64,000 nt of DNA from Nocardia neocaledoniensis (GCF_003182135.1 NZ_QGTL01000004.1:434001-498000); one strand, 5' to 3'. Counted from the stretch's first letter, positions 52,008 to 63,201 are shown. Made by a program: numbers and translations. Notes: generated from the letters alone by a model not told the origin.

Positions 52008-53522
52008 ATGAACGCCCCTGTCACCCAGGTCGCCCCGGCGCGTGCCAGCACGCGCGACTGGGCCGGCCTCGCCGTACTCGCTCTCGCCCTGCTGCTGCTC
52101 GCGGTCGACGCCACCGTGCTCGACCTCGCCGTGCCCGCCATCAGCGCCGACCTCGCGCCGAGCACGCCGCAGCTGCTGTGGATCATCGACGTCTACTCGT
52201 TCGTGCTCGCCGGACTGCTCGTGGTGATGGGCAATCTCGGCGACCGGATCGGCAGGCGCAGGCTGCTGCTGCTCGGCGCCGTGGGCTTCGGTGTCGCCTC
52301 GGCGCTCGCGGCCTGGTCGGTCTCGCCGGAGATGCTGATCGCGGCGCGCGTGCTGCAGGGCGTCGCCGGTGCCACGCTGATGCCGGCCACGCTCGGGCTG
52401 ATCCGCTCGATGTTCCAGGACGCGCGGCAGCGCACCCTCGCCATCGGCGTGTGGAGCGCCATGGCCGGTGGTGGCGCGGCGGCCGGGCCGATCGTGGGCG
52501 GCTGGCTGCTCGAGCACTTCTGGTGGGGCTCGGTGTTCCTGGTGAACCTGCCCGTTATGGTCGTGCTGCTGATGCTGGCGCCGGTCCTCATCCCGGAATC
52601 ACGTGACCCGCATCCGGGCCGGTTCGATCTGCTCAGCGCCGTGCTCTCGATGCTGGCGCTGGTGCCCGTGGTCTACGCGGTGAAGGAGACGGCGGCGCAC
52701 GGGCCGAGCCCGGTCGTGCTCGTGGTCGGCGTACTCGGCCTGCTCGCCGGCGTGCTGTTCGTGCGCAGGCAGCGCCGCCTCGCCGATCCGATGCTGGACC
52801 TGCGGCTGTTCGCGTTGCCGCGGTTCCGGATCGCGGTGTTCACCAACCTGCTCGCGGTGTTCGCGCTGGCCGGTGTGCTGTTCTTCGGCTCGCAGTATCT
52901 GCAGCTGGTGCTCGGGCGCTCGCCGCTCGAGGCGGGCATGGTGATGCTGCCGGGGCTGGCGGCCAGCGTGTTCGGCTCGCTCGCCGCGGCCTGGCTGGTG
53001 CGGCGCTGGCGGGCGGCGGTCGTGCTGGCAGGCGCGCTGGTCGTCACCGCGCTCGGCACGGCGGCGTTCCTGGCGATCGACGCGGCCAGCGGCGTCGAGG
53101 CGTTCGTCCTCGGCTTCGTCGGGATCGGCGTCGGCGCCGGCGTGGCGATGACGGTGTCGGCCGACCTGGTCGTCGGCTCCGCGCCCGAGGAACGGGCCGG
53201 TGCCGCCGCGGCCATCTCGGAGACGGCCTACGAGACGGGGCTCGCGCTCGGCGTCGCCCTGCTCGGCAGCACGGTGATGGCCGTGTTCCGCGGCGGCCTC
53301 GACCTCTCGCTGCTCCCGGACGACTTGGTCGCCACCGCGTCGGGTTCACTCAGCGGCGCGGTCGCCGCGGCGAGCGAACTCCCCGGGTCCGTCGGCGCGG
53401 AGTTCCTGACCTCGGTGAACGAGTCCTTCGTCAGCGGCATCCACCTGACGGTGGTCGGCATCGTCGCGATCCTGCTGCTCGCCGCCTTCGCCGCCCTGCG
53501 CGCCCGGTCGGCCCGCGGCTGA
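52008..53522 (+). CDS. MFS multidrug exporter, DHA2 (14-helix) family
   Basis: A 504-residue proton-coupled exporter with about 14 membrane helices. DHA2 motifs are visible: VDATVLDLAVPAISADL in helix 1, MGNLGDRIGRRRLLLLG (motif A), RVLQGVAGATLMPATLGLI (motif B-like, with Arg) and GVWSAMAGGGAAAGPIVGGWLLE (motif C). It is of the QacA/SmvA type, which exports cationic drugs and antiseptics. ATG 52008 lies 35 bp after the second operator. Substrate is not identifiable. Confidence 0.94.
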   Translation: MNAPVTQVAPARASTRDWAGLAVLALALLLLAVDATVLDLAVPAISADLAPSTPQLLWIIDVYSFVLAGLLVVMGNLGDRIGRRRLLLLGAVGFGVASALAAWSVSPEMLIAARVLQGVAGATLMPATLGLIRSMFQDARQRTLAIGVWSAMAGGGAAAGPIVGGWLLEHFWWGSVFLVNLPVMVVLLMLAPVLIPESRDPHPGRFDLLSAVLSMLALVPVVYAVKETAAHGPSPVVLVVGVLGLLAGVLFVRRQRRLADPMLDLRLFALPRFRIAVFTNLLAVFALAGVLFFGSQYLQLVLGRSPLEAGMVMLPGLAASVFGSLAAAWLVRRWRAAVVLAGALVVTALGTAAFLAIDAASGVEAFVLGFVGIGVGAGVAMTVSADLVVGSAPEERAGAAAAISETAYETGLALGVALLGSTVMAVFRGGLDLSLLPDDLVATASGSLSGAVAAASELPGSVGAEFLTSVNESFVSGIHLTVVGIVAILLLAAFAALRARSARG

Positions 53523-53767
53523 CACCGGTGAGCAGGGTCATAGCGCCGGCCGCCGCGAACACAGGGTGGGACCACCCGACCAGGGTGCGCCTGAGCCACC
53601 AGACCGGGTGCGCCACCGTCAGCGGACGCGACACCGCAGGAGATCCCGGCACCAGGCGTCGCCCAGCACGTTGCCACGCGCGGCGGGGCGTTCGGTCTGG
53701 TGCCGGCGGTGCCGCCGGACGGCCCGGCACTCGCGCGGTCCGAGGGCTGCCTCAGTGGCCCACTGAC

Positions 53768-55561
53768 TCAGCGGCCGGGCGGCAGCTGACGTCGACCGCC
53801 GCCGGGCAGCTCGGTGGTGTCGTTGCCCGCGATCTCGCCGTAGCCGGGCGCGGCGGGCAGGTCGTTGCCCGCGCCCGCGGGCAGGGCGGTGTAGCCGGGC
53901 GCGGCCTGGTACTGGCGCGGGTCCGGGTGGTACCTGGTCTGTGGGGCGTCGACGACGGTCGAGGCGATCTGCTGGGCGTACGGGTTGTACTGCGGCTGCT
54001 GGCCCGCCGGGAGATATCCGGGCTGGCCGCCCTGGAGCTGATAGCCCGCGGGCACCATCTGCTGCGGCGCGGCCGAGTCCTGGCTGTCCACGGTGACCTT
54101 GCGGCTGCGGCGCAGCGTGAAGGTCACCTCCTCGACCTCCTCGAACGCCTGCCGCGCGGTCCGCAGCGGATGCGTCGCCGAGTCGATCGCGTTGGCGACG
54201 AAGGAGGGCACCAGCGGCCGGATCCAGCGCGCGGCCGTATCGGTGAAGGGCACGGTGCCGATGATCGGCAGTTCGAGCCCACCGCTCGGGGCCTGCGTGG
54301 GCGCCTGCTGTGCGGGCACGAGGGCGCCCGCTTGCGGAGCTCCGGTGGGCAGGGCCTGCGGCGCGTATCCGGCGGGCAGCTGCTGCGAGGTGACGTTCGG
54401 CTCCAAGGCCACGGCGTCGTCCTTTCGGTGTGGTTCGGCGATTCCGAGCTCGAAACCGCCGATCGCGGCGATGATCCTGGTGCGCTGACGTTCGCGATCG
54501 ATGACCGTGTCGGCCTCGATCGCCAGCTTGGCCGAGGTGAGTTCGTGGTCGGCGCGCAGCGCGGCCGCCTCGGTGCGCACCTCGGCGCGCTTCACCGCGA
54601 TCGCGGCGTCGGCCTCGCGCTGCGCCCGGTCGGCGACCTCCTGGGCGTCGACGGTGCGGTCGAGCGAGGTCTCCCCGCGCCACCAGCGCAACAGCAGCGG
54701 CAGCAGGGCGAGCAGTACACCGGCGAGCAGCGCGAGTACGCGCAGGGCGGCGCCCCCGAGATGACCCGCCGTGTAGCTGTTCATGGCCAGCCAGCGGGCG
54801 CCGAGCCCACGGTCGCCCTCGGTGAAGGCGGTGGCCCTCGCGGCCGCGAGTTCGGCGCTCTCGGTGCGAACCCGCTGGTCGAGCGGTTCGATCCGGGCCT
54901 GCGCGGCGGCGAGCTGCTTGCGCGCGTCGTCGAGCATGTCGTTGGCGGTCTGGGTCTCCGGACCGCGGCCTGGCACGCCGGTGATCCGGGTCTGCGGGCA
55001 TTCCGGCGTGGGGTTGTATTCGCAGCGGGCGATGACCAGCGCGCGGTCGATGTCGGTCTGCGCCGTGGCGATCGTCGCGTCGAGCGCGGTCCGGTCGGCG
55101 ACGGCCAGCTCGTGTTCGGTGCGCGCGGCGACCACGGCAGGCGCGTTCTCGGCGTCTGCCTGCGCCCGCACGTCCAGTTCGCGGTCGACGGTCCCGCCGA
55201 GCAACACCGTCGAGGCCAGCTCGGCGACGAAGACGCCGGCCAGCACGCCGACGCCGATCTTGGCCGCGGTGCCGCGCCGATCGTCGGCGCCGGGCCTGGT
55301 GGTGGCCAGCGCCCGCCCGAGCGCGCCCGCGCCCACCGCGACGAGGAGTGACAGCGTGAGCGTCCCGAACACGCCGGTGTCCGCGGCGGCGAGCGCGGCC
55401 GCGGTGAGGATCCCGGCCACGACGGCGAAGGCCAGGACGGCAGCGCCGGTGACGGCATAACCGCCGCGCTCGTGCTGGAAGGCCAGGTCGGCGCCCGTGT
55501 CGGAGTCGCGGCGCTGCGGCGCGGCGAGACCTCCGCCGAGCCAGGTGAGTGTGCCGGTCAT
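53768..55561 (-). CDS. DUF4407 membrane protein
   Basis: A 597-residue protein. ATG 55561 is chosen for GGGGAG 5 bp upstream. DUF4407 spans about 1-380: four membrane helices (GAAVLAFAVVAGILTAAALA, TLTLSLLVAVGAGALG, GVLAGVFVAELASTVLL and LALLAGVLLALLPLLLRWW) with a long extracellular loop of coiled-coil character and two Cys (CEYNPTPEC). A cytoplasmic coiled coil rich in Ala/Arg/Glu follows, then a disordered tail rich in Pro/Gln/Gly/Tyr. Function is unknown. No operon partner is seen. Confidence 0.88.
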   Translation of the reverse strand: MTGTLTWLGGGLAAPQRRDSDTGADLAFQHERGGYAVTGAAVLAFAVVAGILTAAALAAADTGVFGTLTLSLLVAVGAGALGRALATTRPGADDRRGTAAKIGVGVLAGVFVAELASTVLLGGTVDRELDVRAQADAENAPAVVAARTEHELAVADRTALDATIATAQTDIDRALVIARCEYNPTPECPQTRITGVPGRGPETQTANDMLDDARKQLAAAQARIEPLDQRVRTESAELAAARATAFTEGDRGLGARWLAMNSYTAGHLGGAALRVLALLAGVLLALLPLLLRWWRGETSLDRTVDAQEVADRAQREADAAIAVKRAEVRTEAAALRADHELTSAKLAIEADTVIDRERQRTRIIAAIGGFELGIAEPHRKDDAVALEPNVTSQQLPAGYAPQALPTGAPQAGALVPAQQAPTQAPSGGLELPIIGTVPFTDTAARWIRPLVPSFVANAIDSATHPLRTARQAFEEVEEVTFTLRRSRKVTVDSQDSAAPQQMVPAGYQLQGGQPGYLPAGQQPQYNPYAQQIASTVVDAPQTRYHPDPRQYQAAPGYTALPAGAGNDLPAAPGYGEIAGNDTTELPGGGRRQLPPGR

Positions 55562-56516
55562 CTGTTCTCCCCGGGTCTTGCGCTCCACTGGGCATGGCGA
55601 AACTGACATGGATTCGTTGTGCCAGCGTGACAGGCCCCGACCCGACACACCGAGCTTCGCGGGCTCCCTTGTGGTCAGCCTCACAGTGATCGGCGCCGAG
55701 CATCGGCGCCCACTGTCCCGTCGGGGCGACGCGCGGCACGACCACGGCGTGTCGCACTCGGCGATCCGTACCTACTGGTACGTGGGTGCCATTGTGTGGC
55801 GAAAGACACTGTCATCGCATTTGCCAGCTGTGTGCTGTGACCCACATTCGATGTACAGACCGTACGGTTGGCTCACTACCAAAGCACGTCGGGGCCGCTG
55901 TCATAAATATCTCACCTACCTGGGCCCGGTTAGCGGAGCGCCCAGGTTTGACCAGCGCGTTGCCGGGGAAATCTGCTGCGGTGCAGGTGAGTTCAGCTTT
56001 CGGCCGCGCGCCGAAGGCTCGGACGGGTCTGCTCGGCCATGGTGTTCTCGCAGGTCGGCGGCGGTTATTCGGGATCGATCCGCTGCCTGCTCTGCTTTAC
56101 ACTGGACGACGCGCGCGACGAAGCATGCCGCCGTTACAAACCCCAGCTAGACAGGTTTATTAGCACAACCTTAGTTGGTTGGGTCTGCGGTCTGACTTAT
56201 CGTTTGCTCTTACGCCGAACGCACCCCTGTTCGGCACAACCACCTGTTTCGGGGTCCGGTGAAACCGGGCCAAGACTAGCGGGTGAAACCCCGCGCGGAG
56301 GTAAGGGACGTGTAAGCGTTCCGTTACCTCTGAGCACCCACTACGTCAACGAAGCGGGTGGACAACTGGAGACGTGACTGCACGCCGCAAACCACCATTG
56401 CCGCTGGTTTCGGACCGTACGGACGCAGTCTTGACGGAGGCGAGACGACGAAGGGCACACGCTCAGCGAGCTGAGCGGCCGACTCATCGACAGCCGACTT
56501 TCTTGAAGGCAGAGGC
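55562..56516. promoter_or_regulatory. Long gltB upstream region with hairpin-rich leader
   Basis: These 955 bp have no convincing gene. The distal part carries the DUF4407 promoter and a palindrome CGTACC-TACT-GGTACG (55767-55782). The last 360 bp before gltB hold consecutive hairpins: CAACC/GGTTG (56166-56181), GCCGAAC/GTTCGGC (56214-56235), GGTCCGGT/ACCGGGCC (56253-56271), GCGGGT/ACCCCGC (56279-56294), GAGGTAA/TTACCTC (56298-56330) and AAACCA/TGGTTT (56389-56410). A long structured 5' leader is likely. No known riboswitch class was recognised. Confidence 0.55.
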
Positions 56517-59500
56517 ATGACGCAACTTCCTGGCCACAGGTCACCCGGTGCCACCGGGCTCTACGATCCGGCATACGAGCACGACGCCTGCGGCGTCGCG
56601 TTCGTCGCCGACATGCACGGTCGACGCAGTCGAGACATCGTCGACAAGGCCATCACGGCCCTGTTGAACCTGGAGCACCGTGGTGCCGCCGGCGCGGAGC
56701 CGAACTCCGGCGACGGCGCGGGCATCCTGATCCAGCTGCCGGACAAGTTCTTCCGTGCCGTCGTCGACTTCGAGTTGCCGCCGGTCGGTTCCTACGCCAC
56801 CGGTATCGCCTTCCTGCCGCAGGCCCGCCGCGAGGCCGCCCGCGCCGCCTACGGCGTCGACAAGATCGTCACCGAAGAGGGCCTGGCCGTGCTCGGCTGG
56901 CGCGAGGTGCCGATCGACGAGTCCTCGCTCGGCGCCCTGGCCCGCGACGCCATGCCGACCTTCCGGCAGATCTTCATCGGCTCGCCCAAGAACTCCGCCG
57001 AGCAGCTGTCCGGCATGGAGCTGGAGCGCCGCGCCTACGTCATCCGCAAGCGGATCGAGCACGAGCTCGGCAAGTCGGGTCCGGGCGAGGGCGCCGTCGG
57101 CAAGGAGTCGGTGTACTTCCCGAGCCTGTCCGGCGAGACCTTCATCTACAAGGGCATGTTCACCACGCCCCAGCTGCGTGCCTTCTACCTGGACCTGCAG
57201 GACGAGCGCGTCGAGTCGGCCATCGGCATCGTGCACTCGCGCTTCTCCACCAACACCTTCCCCTCGTGGCCGCTGGCGCACCCGTTCCGCCGGGTCGCCC
57301 ACAACGGTGAGATCAACACCGTCACCGGTAACGAGAACTGGATGCGCGCGCGTGAGGCGCTGCTGCGTTCGGACGTGTTCGGCAAGGACGAGGCGGGCAA
57401 GAACCGCCTGGAGAAGATCTTCCCCGTCTGTACCCCCGGCGCCTCCGACACCGCGCGTTTCGACGAGGTGCTCGAGCTGCTGCACCTGGGCGGTCGCGAC
57501 CTGCACCACGCGGTCATGATGATGATTCCCGAGGCCTGGGAACGCAACGAGAACATGGACCCGCAGCTGCGGGCGTTCTACGAGTACCACTCGATGCTGA
57601 TGGAGCCGTGGGACGGCCCGGCCGCGGTGTGCTTCACCGATGGCACCAAGATCGGCGCCGTGCTCGACCGCAACGGTCTGCGCCCCGGCCGCATCTGGGT
57701 CACCGAGGACGGCCTCGTCGTGCTGGCCTCCGAGGTCGGCGTGCTCGACATCGACCCGGCCACCGTGGTCCGCAAGATCCGCCTGCAGCCGGGCAAGATG
57801 TTCCTGGTCGACACCGAGCAGGGCCGCATCCTCACCGACACCGAGATCAAGTCGGAGCTGGCCGCGGCGCAGCCGTACCAGCAGTGGCTCGACGAGGGCG
57901 TCAGCCGCCTGGCCGACCTGCCCGACCGCCCGCACGTGCACATGTCGCACGACCGCGTGCTGATCCGTCAGCAGATCTTCGGATACACCACCGAGGACCT
58001 GAACCTGCTGATCACGCCGATGGCCAAGACCGGCGGCGAGGCGCTGGGCTCGATGGGCACCGATACGCCGATCGCGGTGCTGTCGAACCGGTCGCGCCTG
58101 CTGTTCGACTACTTCTCGCAGCTGTTCGCGCAGGTCACCAACCCGCCGCTGGACGCCATCCGCGAGAAGGTCGTCACCAGCCTCAAGCGCAACATCGGCC
58201 CCGAGGCCGACCTGCTGCACCCCGGCCCCGAGTCGTGTAAGCAGATCGCGCTCGAGCAGCCGATCCTCGACAACGACGAGCTGGCCAAGCTGGTCCACAT
58301 CAACGACGACGGCAGCCACCCCGGGCTGCGCTCGGTGGTCGTGCGTGGCCTGTACCCGGTCGCCGAGGGCGGCGCGGGTATGCGCCGTGCGCTGGCGGCC
58401 ATCAACACCCAGGTCTCGGCGGCCATCGACGGCGGCGCGCGCATCATCGTGCTGTCCGACCGCGAGTCCAACGAGAAGCTGGCGCCGATCCCGTCGCTGC
58501 TGCTCACCTCCTCGGTGCACCACCACCTGGTGCGCGAGCGCACGCGCACCATGGTCGGCCTGGTCGTCGAGGCCGGTGACGCCCGCGAGGTGCACCACAT
58601 GGCGATGCTGGTCGGCTTCGGCGCGGCCGCCATCAACCCGTACATGGCCTTCGAGTCGATCGAGGACATGCTCGAGCGCGGTTCGCTGCAGGTTCCCGGT
58701 TCCACCGGCGACCTGGCGGCCGACTACCGCAAGGCCGTCGCGAACTACTGCACCGCGGCCAGCAACGGCGTGCTCAAGGTGATGTCGAAGATGGGCATCT
58801 CCACCCTGGCCTCCTACAACGGCGCCCAGCTGTACCAGGTCATCGGCCTGGCGCAGGATCTGGTCGACGAGTACTTCACCGGCCTGCGCTCGCACCTGGA
58901 CGGCATCGGTCTCGACGAGATCGCCGAAGAGGTCGCCACCCGCCACCGTGTCGCGTTCCTGGAGAACCGCAACGAGCGCGCGCACCGCGAGCTCGAGGTC
59001 GGCGGCGAGTACCAGTGGCGTCGCGAGGGCGAGTACCACCTGTTCAACCCGGACACGGTGTTCAAGCTGCAGCACGCGACCCGTTCGGGCCAGTACTCGA
59101 TCTTCAAGGAGTACACCAAGCTGGTCGACGACCAGTCCGAGCGTCTGGCCGCGCTGCGTGGCCTGTTCAAGTTCAAGAAGGGTCAGCGCGCGCCCATCTC
59201 GATCGACGAGGTCGAGCCCGCGAGCGAGATCGTCAAGCGCTTCTCGACCGGCGCGATGAGCTACGGCTCCATCTCGGCCGAGGCGCACGAGACCCTCGCC
59301 GTCGCGATGAACCGCCTCGGCGCCCGCTCGAACTCGGGTGAGGGCGGCGAGAGCCCGGCCCGCTTCGAGGTCGAGGAGAACGGCGACTGGCGCCGGTCGG
59401 CGATCAAGCAGGTCGCCTCGGGTCGCTTCGGCGTCACCGCGCACTACCTGACCAACGCCACCGACATCCAGATCAAGATGGCCCAGGGCGCCAAGCCGGG

Positions 59501-61169
59501 CGAGGGCGGCCAGCTGCCCGCGCACAAGGTGTACCCGTGGGTCGCCGAGGTGCGGCACTCCACGCCGGGCGTCGGCCTGATCTCCCCGCCGCCGCACCAC
59601 GACATCTACTCGATCGAGGATCTGGCGCAGCTGATCCACGACCTGAAGAACGCGAACCCGCAGGCTCGGATTCACGTGAAACTTGTCGCGGAGCCGGGTG
59701 TCGGCACCGTCGCCACCGGTGTGTCCAAGGCGCACGCCGACGTCGTGCTCATCTCGGGCCACGACGGCGGCACCGGCGCCTCGCCGCTGACCTCGCTCAA
59801 GCACGCGGGCGGTCCCTGGGAGCTCGGCCTGGCCGAGACCCAGCAGACGCTGCTGCTCAACGGCCTGCGCGATCGCATCGTGGTCCAGGTCGACGGTCAG
59901 ATGAAGACCGGCCGCGACGTGATGATCGCCGCCCTGCTCGGCGCCGAGGAGTTCGGTTTCGCGACCGCTCCGCTGGTCGTCTCGGGCTGCATCATGATGC
60001 GCGTGTGCCACCTCGACACCTGTCCGGTGGGTATCGCCACCCAGAACCCGGTGCTGCGCGAGCGCTTCTCGGGCAAGCCGGAGTTCGTCGAGAACTTCAT
60101 GCTGTTCGTCGCCGAGGAGGTGCGTGAGCTGCTCGCCGAGCTGGGCTTCCGCACGCTCGACGAGGCCGTCGGCCGGGTCGACCTGCTCGACACCGCCAAG
60201 GCCAAGGAGCACTTCAAGGCCGCCAAGCTGGACCTGTCGCCGATCCTGGACATGCCGGAGACGGCGTTCATGAACCAGGACACCCGCTGCACCGGCACCC
60301 AGGACCACGGCCTGGACAAGGCGCTCGACAACGAGCTGATCGCCCAGGCGGCGCCCGCGCTCGAGCGTGGCCAGGCGGTCAAGATCGAAACCAAGATCAC
60401 CAACGTGAACCGCACGGTCGGCACCATGCTCGGCCACGAGGTGACCAAGCTCTACGGTGGCGCGGGCCTGCCCGACGACACCATCGACATCACCTTCAAC
60501 GGTTCGGCGGGCAACAGCTTCGGCGCGTTCGTCCCGGCCGGCATCACGCTGCGCGTGCAGGGTGACGCCAACGACTATGTCGGCAAGGGTCTCTCGGGTG
60601 GCCACATCGTGGTCCGCCCCGCGCTCACCGCGCCGGAGAGCTTCGTCGCCGAGGACAACATCATCGCGGGCAACGTGATCATGTTCGGCGCCACCAGCGG
60701 CCGGATCCTGATCAACGGTGTCGCGGGCGAGCGGTTCGCCGTCCGCAACTCCGGTGCCACGGCCGTCGTCGAGGGCGTGGGCGACCACGCGCTCGAGTAC
60801 ATGACCGGTGGCCGGGTGGTCATCCTCGGCGGCACCGGCCGCAACCTCGGCGCCGGTATGTCCGGTGGTGTCGCGTTCGTCTACGACCCGGAGGGCACGC
60901 TCGCCGAGCGGGTCAACCCGGATCAGGCCGAGGCGATCGAGCAGCTCTCCGGTGACGACTTCACCTGGCTGCGCGACATCATCACCGTCCACCGCGACGA
61001 AACGGGTTCGGCTGTGGCCGAGCGCATCCTGAGCGATTGGTCCCAGCAGGTGAACCACTTCGTGAAGGTCATGCCCCGCGAATACAAGAAGGTTCTGCTC
61101 GCCATCTCCGAAGCCGAGAAGAGCGGCAAGGACGTTGACGAGGCGATTATGGAGGCCGCTCGTGGCTGA
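56517..61169 (+). CDS. gltB: Glutamate synthase large subunit
   Basis: GltB makes glutamate from glutamine and 2-oxoglutarate with NADPH via GltD. The 1550-residue protein starts at ATG 56517. A 24-residue propeptide precedes the catalytic Cys25 (HDACGVAFV), which becomes the N-terminus after cleavage. Domains in order: class II amidotransferase, central domain, FMN synthase domain with the [3Fe-4S] motif [12 protein letters not shown] (C-x5-C-x4-C), and the beta-helix GXGXG domain ([22 protein letters not shown]). A parS-like site lies inside it. gltD overlaps its end by 8 bp. Confidence 0.98.
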   Translation: MTQLPGHRSPGATGLYDPAYEHDACGVAFVADMHGRRSRDIVDKAITALLNLEHRGAAGAEPNSGDGAGILIQLPDKFFRAVVDFELPPVGSYATGIAFLPQARREAARAAYGVDKIVTEEGLAVLGWREVPIDESSLGALARDAMPTFRQIFIGSPKNSAEQLSGMELERRAYVIRKRIEHELGKSGPGEGAVGKESVYFPSLSGETFIYKGMFTTPQLRAFYLDLQDERVESAIGIVHSRFSTNTFPSWPLAHPFRRVAHNGEINTVTGNENWMRAREALLRSDVFGKDEAGKNRLEKIFPVCTPGASDTARFDEVLELLHLGGRDLHHAVMMMIPEAWERNENMDPQLRAFYEYHSMLMEPWDGPAAVCFTDGTKIGAVLDRNGLRPGRIWVTEDGLVVLASEVGVLDIDPATVVRKIRLQPGKMFLVDTEQGRILTDTEIKSELAAAQPYQQWLDEGVSRLADLPDRPHVHMSHDRVLIRQQIFGYTTEDLNLLITPMAKTGGEALGSMGTDTPIAVLSNRSRLLFDYFSQLFAQVTNPPLDAIREKVVTSLKRNIGPEADLLHPGPESCKQIALEQPILDNDELAKLVHINDDGSHPGLRSVVVRGLYPVAEGGAGMRRALAAINTQVSAAIDGGARIIVLSDRESNEKLAPIPSLLLTSSVHHHLVRERTRTMVGLVVEAGDAREVHHMAMLVGFGAAAINPYMAFESIEDMLERGSLQVPGSTGDLAADYRKAVANYCTAASNGVLKVMSKMGISTLASYNGAQLYQVIGLAQDLVDEYFTGLRSHLDGIGLDEIAEEVATRHRVAFLENRNERAHRELEVGGEYQWRREGEYHLFNPDTVFKLQHATRSGQYSIFKEYTKLVDDQSERLAALRGLFKFKKGQRAPISIDEVEPASEIVKRFSTGAMSYGSISAEAHETLAVAMNRLGARSNSGEGGESPARFEVEENGDWRRSAIKQVASGRFGVTAHYLTNATDIQIKMAQGAKPGEGGQLPAHKVYPWVAEVRHSTPGVGLISPPPHHDIYSIEDLAQLIHDLKNANPQARIHVKLVAEPGVGTVATGVSKAHADVVLISGHDGGTGASPLTSLKHAGGPWELGLAETQQTLLLNGLRDRIVVQVDGQMKTGRDVMIAALLGAEEFGFATAPLVVSGCIMMRVCHLDTCPVGIATQNPVLRERFSGKPEFVENFMLFVAEEVRELLAELGFRTLDEAVGRVDLLDTAKAKEHFKAAKLDLSPILDMPETAFMNQDTRCTGTQDHGLDKALDNELIAQAAPALERGQAVKIETKITNVNRTVGTMLGHEVTKLYGGAGLPDDTIDITFNGSAGNSFGAFVPAGITLRVQGDANDYVGKGLSGGHIVVRPALTAPESFVAEDNIIAGNVIMFGATSGRILINGVAGERFAVRNSGATAVVEGVGDHALEYMTGGRVVILGGTGRNLGAGMSGGVAFVYDPEGTLAERVNPDQAEAIEQLSGDDFTWLRDIITVHRDETGSAVAERILSDWSQQVNHFVKVMPREYKKVLLAISEAEKSGKDVDEAIMEAARG
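59668..59683. other. parS-like core inside gltB
   Basis: GGATTCACGTGAAACT contains the 12-bp core TTCACGTGAAAC, 12 of 16 consensus positions or better. The surrounding codons use this less common spelling, so a selected site is possible. Confidence 0.5.
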
Positions 61170-62631
61170 TCCCCAGGGATTTTTGAAGCACACCTCTCGG
61201 GAGCTCCCGACCCGCCGTCCGGTGCCGCTGCGCCTGCTCGACTGGAAAGAGGTGTACGAGGACAAGTTCTCGCACGACACCCTCCAGCGTCAGGCCAGCC
61301 GCTGCATGGACTGCGGTATCCCGTTCTGTCACAACGGTTGTCCGCTCGGGAACCTGATCCCCGAGTGGAACGACCTGGTGTACAAGGGCGGCTGGCGCGA
61401 GGGCATCGACCGGCTGCACGCCACCAACAACTTCCCGGAGTTCACCGGCCGCCTGTGCCCGGCTCCGTGTGAGGCGTCGTGCGTGCTCGGCATCAACCAG
61501 GACCCGGTCACGATCAAGCAGGTCGAGGTCGAGCTCATCGAGAACGCCTTCGACGAGGGCTGGGTCACCCCGGTGTACCCGACCCGCCTCACCGGCAAGA
61601 AGATCGCGATCGTCGGTTCCGGCCCGGCCGGTCTGGCCGCCGCGCAGCAGCTCACGCGTGCCGGCCACACCGTCACCGTGTTCGAGCGCGACGACCGCAT
61701 CGGCGGCCTGATGCGCTACGGCATCCCGGAATTCAAGATGGAGAAGCGCTTCATCGACCGCCGCCTGGCGCAGATGGAGGCCGAGGGCACCATCTTCAAG
61801 CCCGGCGTGAACGTCGGCGTCGACATCACCGCCGAGCAGCTGCGCGAGCAGTTCGACGCGATCGTGCTCGCCGGTGGCGCCACCATCGCCCGTGACCTGC
61901 CGATCCCGGGCCGCGAGCTCGACGGCATCCACCAGGCGATGGAGTTCCTGCCGCTGGCCAACCGCGTCCAGCTCGGTGACGACATCACCGACGAGAACGG
62001 CCTGCCGCCCATCCACGCGAAGGGCAAGAAGGTCGTCATCATCGGTGGTGGCGACACCGGCGCCGACTGCCTGGGCACCTCGCACCGCCACGGTGCCGAG
62101 AGCGTCCACCAGTTCGAGATCATGCCGCGTCCGCCGGAGGAGCGCGCCGGTTCCACCCCGTGGCCGACCTACCCCCTCATGTACCGGGTCTCCTCGGCGC
62201 ACGAGGAGGGCGGCGAGCGGGTGTTCTCCGTGAACACCGAGCGTTTCGTCGGCAAGGACGGCAAGGTCACCGGGCTCGAGGCGCACGAGGTCAAGATGGC
62301 CAACGGTCGCTTCGAGAAGGTCGAGGGCACCGACTTCACCCTCGAGGCCGACCTGGTGCTGCTGGCGATGGGCTTCGTCGGCCCGCAGAAGCCGGGCCTG
62401 CTGACCGACCTCGGCGTCGGCTACGACGGCCGCGGCAACGTGCAGCGCGACAAGAACTGGGCCACCAACATCCCCGGCGTCTTCGTCGCCGGTGACATGG
62501 GCCGCGGTCAGTCCCTGATCGTGTGGGCCATCGCCGAGGGCCGCGCCGCGGCCTCGGCGGTCGACAAGTTCCTCGAGGGCGAGACCGCGCTGCCCGCGCC
62601 GATCCCCCCGACGGCGGTCGCCCAGCGCTGA
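61162..62631 (+). CDS. gltD: Glutamate synthase small subunit
   Basis: GltD carries electrons from NADPH to GltB through FAD and iron-sulfur clusters. GTG 61162 with GGAGG 6 bp upstream gives 489 residues and overlaps gltB by 8 bp. The cluster ligands are in [14 protein letters not shown] and CPAPCEASC. The FAD motif is [15 protein letters not shown], the NADPH motif [15 protein letters not shown], and [17 protein letters not shown] is the C-terminal FAD block. Its final 55 bp are exactly repeated 1163 bp downstream. Confidence 0.98.
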   Translation: MADPQGFLKHTSRELPTRRPVPLRLLDWKEVYEDKFSHDTLQRQASRCMDCGIPFCHNGCPLGNLIPEWNDLVYKGGWREGIDRLHATNNFPEFTGRLCPAPCEASCVLGINQDPVTIKQVEVELIENAFDEGWVTPVYPTRLTGKKIAIVGSGPAGLAAAQQLTRAGHTVTVFERDDRIGGLMRYGIPEFKMEKRFIDRRLAQMEAEGTIFKPGVNVGVDITAEQLREQFDAIVLAGGATIARDLPIPGRELDGIHQAMEFLPLANRVQLGDDITDENGLPPIHAKGKKVVIIGGGDTGADCLGTSHRHGAESVHQFEIMPRPPEERAGSTPWPTYPLMYRVSSAHEEGGERVFSVNTERFVGKDGKVTGLEAHEVKMANGRFEKVEGTDFTLEADLVLLAMGFVGPQKPGLLTDLGVGYDGRGNVQRDKNWATNIPGVFVAGDMGRGQSLIVWAIAEGRAAASAVDKFLEGETALPAPIPPTAVAQR

Positions 62632-62635
62632 TCGC
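62577..62635 (+). repeat. 59-bp direct repeat, copy A (gltD 3' end)
   Basis: From GGGCGAGACCGCG to the bases just past the gltD stop (CTGATCGC) this segment is identical to 63740-63798. It encodes the last 18 residues of GltD. Confidence 0.95.
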
Positions 62636-62644
62636 TGAACTAGA

Positions 62645-62680
62645 AGTGCCCGTGGACTCAGCTCCACGGGCACTTTCTGT
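62645..62680 (+). terminator. Terminator of gltBD
   Basis: AGTGCCCGTGGA pairs perfectly with TCCACGGGCACT (12 bp), loop CTCAGC, followed by TTCTGTTC. It lies 13 bp after the gltD stop. Its core is shared with the hairpin at 63821-63852. Confidence 0.85.
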
Positions 62681-62708
62681 TCGATCAGTCGGATAGGAAG
62701 GGCTGTGT

Positions 62709-63173
62709 GTGCACGAGCCGTTGCCAATGCCGAGCAATCCGGAGGTAGTCGCGCCCGCACCCAGCGGCGGGACCGCCATCACGGCGGGGGTGCTCGCACT
62801 GTTCGGGGGAATCGCCAGCGTCGTCGCCGGTGTGCTCGCCATCGTTGTCTTCGCGGCACATGGTGACGACAAGACATTTCAGCGAAACCTTATCGAGCTG
62901 GGCGGCAGCCATATAACGCCGTCACTGGCGGTCGTCGTCGGGTGCATATCCGTGCTCGTCGGCGCCGTGCTGTTTGTCGGCGCGATCATGCTGTGCCAAC
63001 GCAGCATGGTGGGTCGCTGGATGGTGGTCGGCAGTTGCGTGGTGGTCGTCATCGGCGATGTGGCCGTGGCCGGGATCGAAGTACAGCCACCGAGTTACGG
63101 CCTGGTGTTCCCGATCATCACCCTGATCTTGGCGATGGTCCCCGCGACAAGCAAATGGCTCAATGGTACCTAA
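62709..63173 (+). CDS. Four-helix membrane protein of unknown function
   Basis: A 154-residue protein starting at GTG 62709, after AGGAAGGG at good spacing. Four membrane helices are seen (AITAGVLALFGGIASVVAGVL, LAVVVGCISVLVGAVLFVG, WMVVGSCVVVVIGDVAVAG and LVFPIITLILAMVPA) with a short basic loop between the second and third. No family is recognised. It lies within the segment bracketed by the 59-bp repeats, and its stop overlaps the operator region of the following toxin-antitoxin pair. Confidence 0.75.
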   Translation: MHEPLPMPSNPEVVAPAPSGGTAITAGVLALFGGIASVVAGVLAIVVFAAHGDDKTFQRNLIELGGSHITPSLAVVVGCISVLVGAVLFVGAIMLCQRSMVGRWMVVGSCVVVVIGDVAVAGIEVQPPSYGLVFPIITLILAMVPATSKWLNGT

Positions 63174-63194
63174 TTGCGTACCAGTCTGGTACCA
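63164..63194. promoter_or_regulatory. Operator of the yefM-yoeB-like pair
   Basis: The inverted repeat GTACCAG-T-CTGGTAC (63178-63192) is flanked by TGGTAC (63164-63169) and sits inside TGGTACCA (63187-63194). Repeated TGGTAC/GTACCA half-sites just before the antitoxin start fit binding by an antitoxin dimer. Two half-sites overlap the previous stop codon. Confidence 0.75.
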
Positions 63195-63201
63195 TGTCAA
63201 T

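Noticed and set aside
53523..53767. Possible remnant membrane-protein gene between the MFS and DUF4407 genes
   Set aside because: A minus-strand frame has a plausible stretch (VAHPVWWLRRTLVGW) but overlaps the MFS gene and lacks family features; the 245-bp gap is left unassigned.
56160..56516. Known glutamine or cyclic-di-AMP riboswitch before gltB
   Set aside because: I could not find the conserved cores of these classes; only unclassified hairpins are visible.
56541..61280. 1579-codon open frame antisense to gltB
   Set aside because: It is a shadow of gltBD in high-GC DNA: the wobble-position G/C bias removes stop codons. It shows no conserved domain and gltB is certain.
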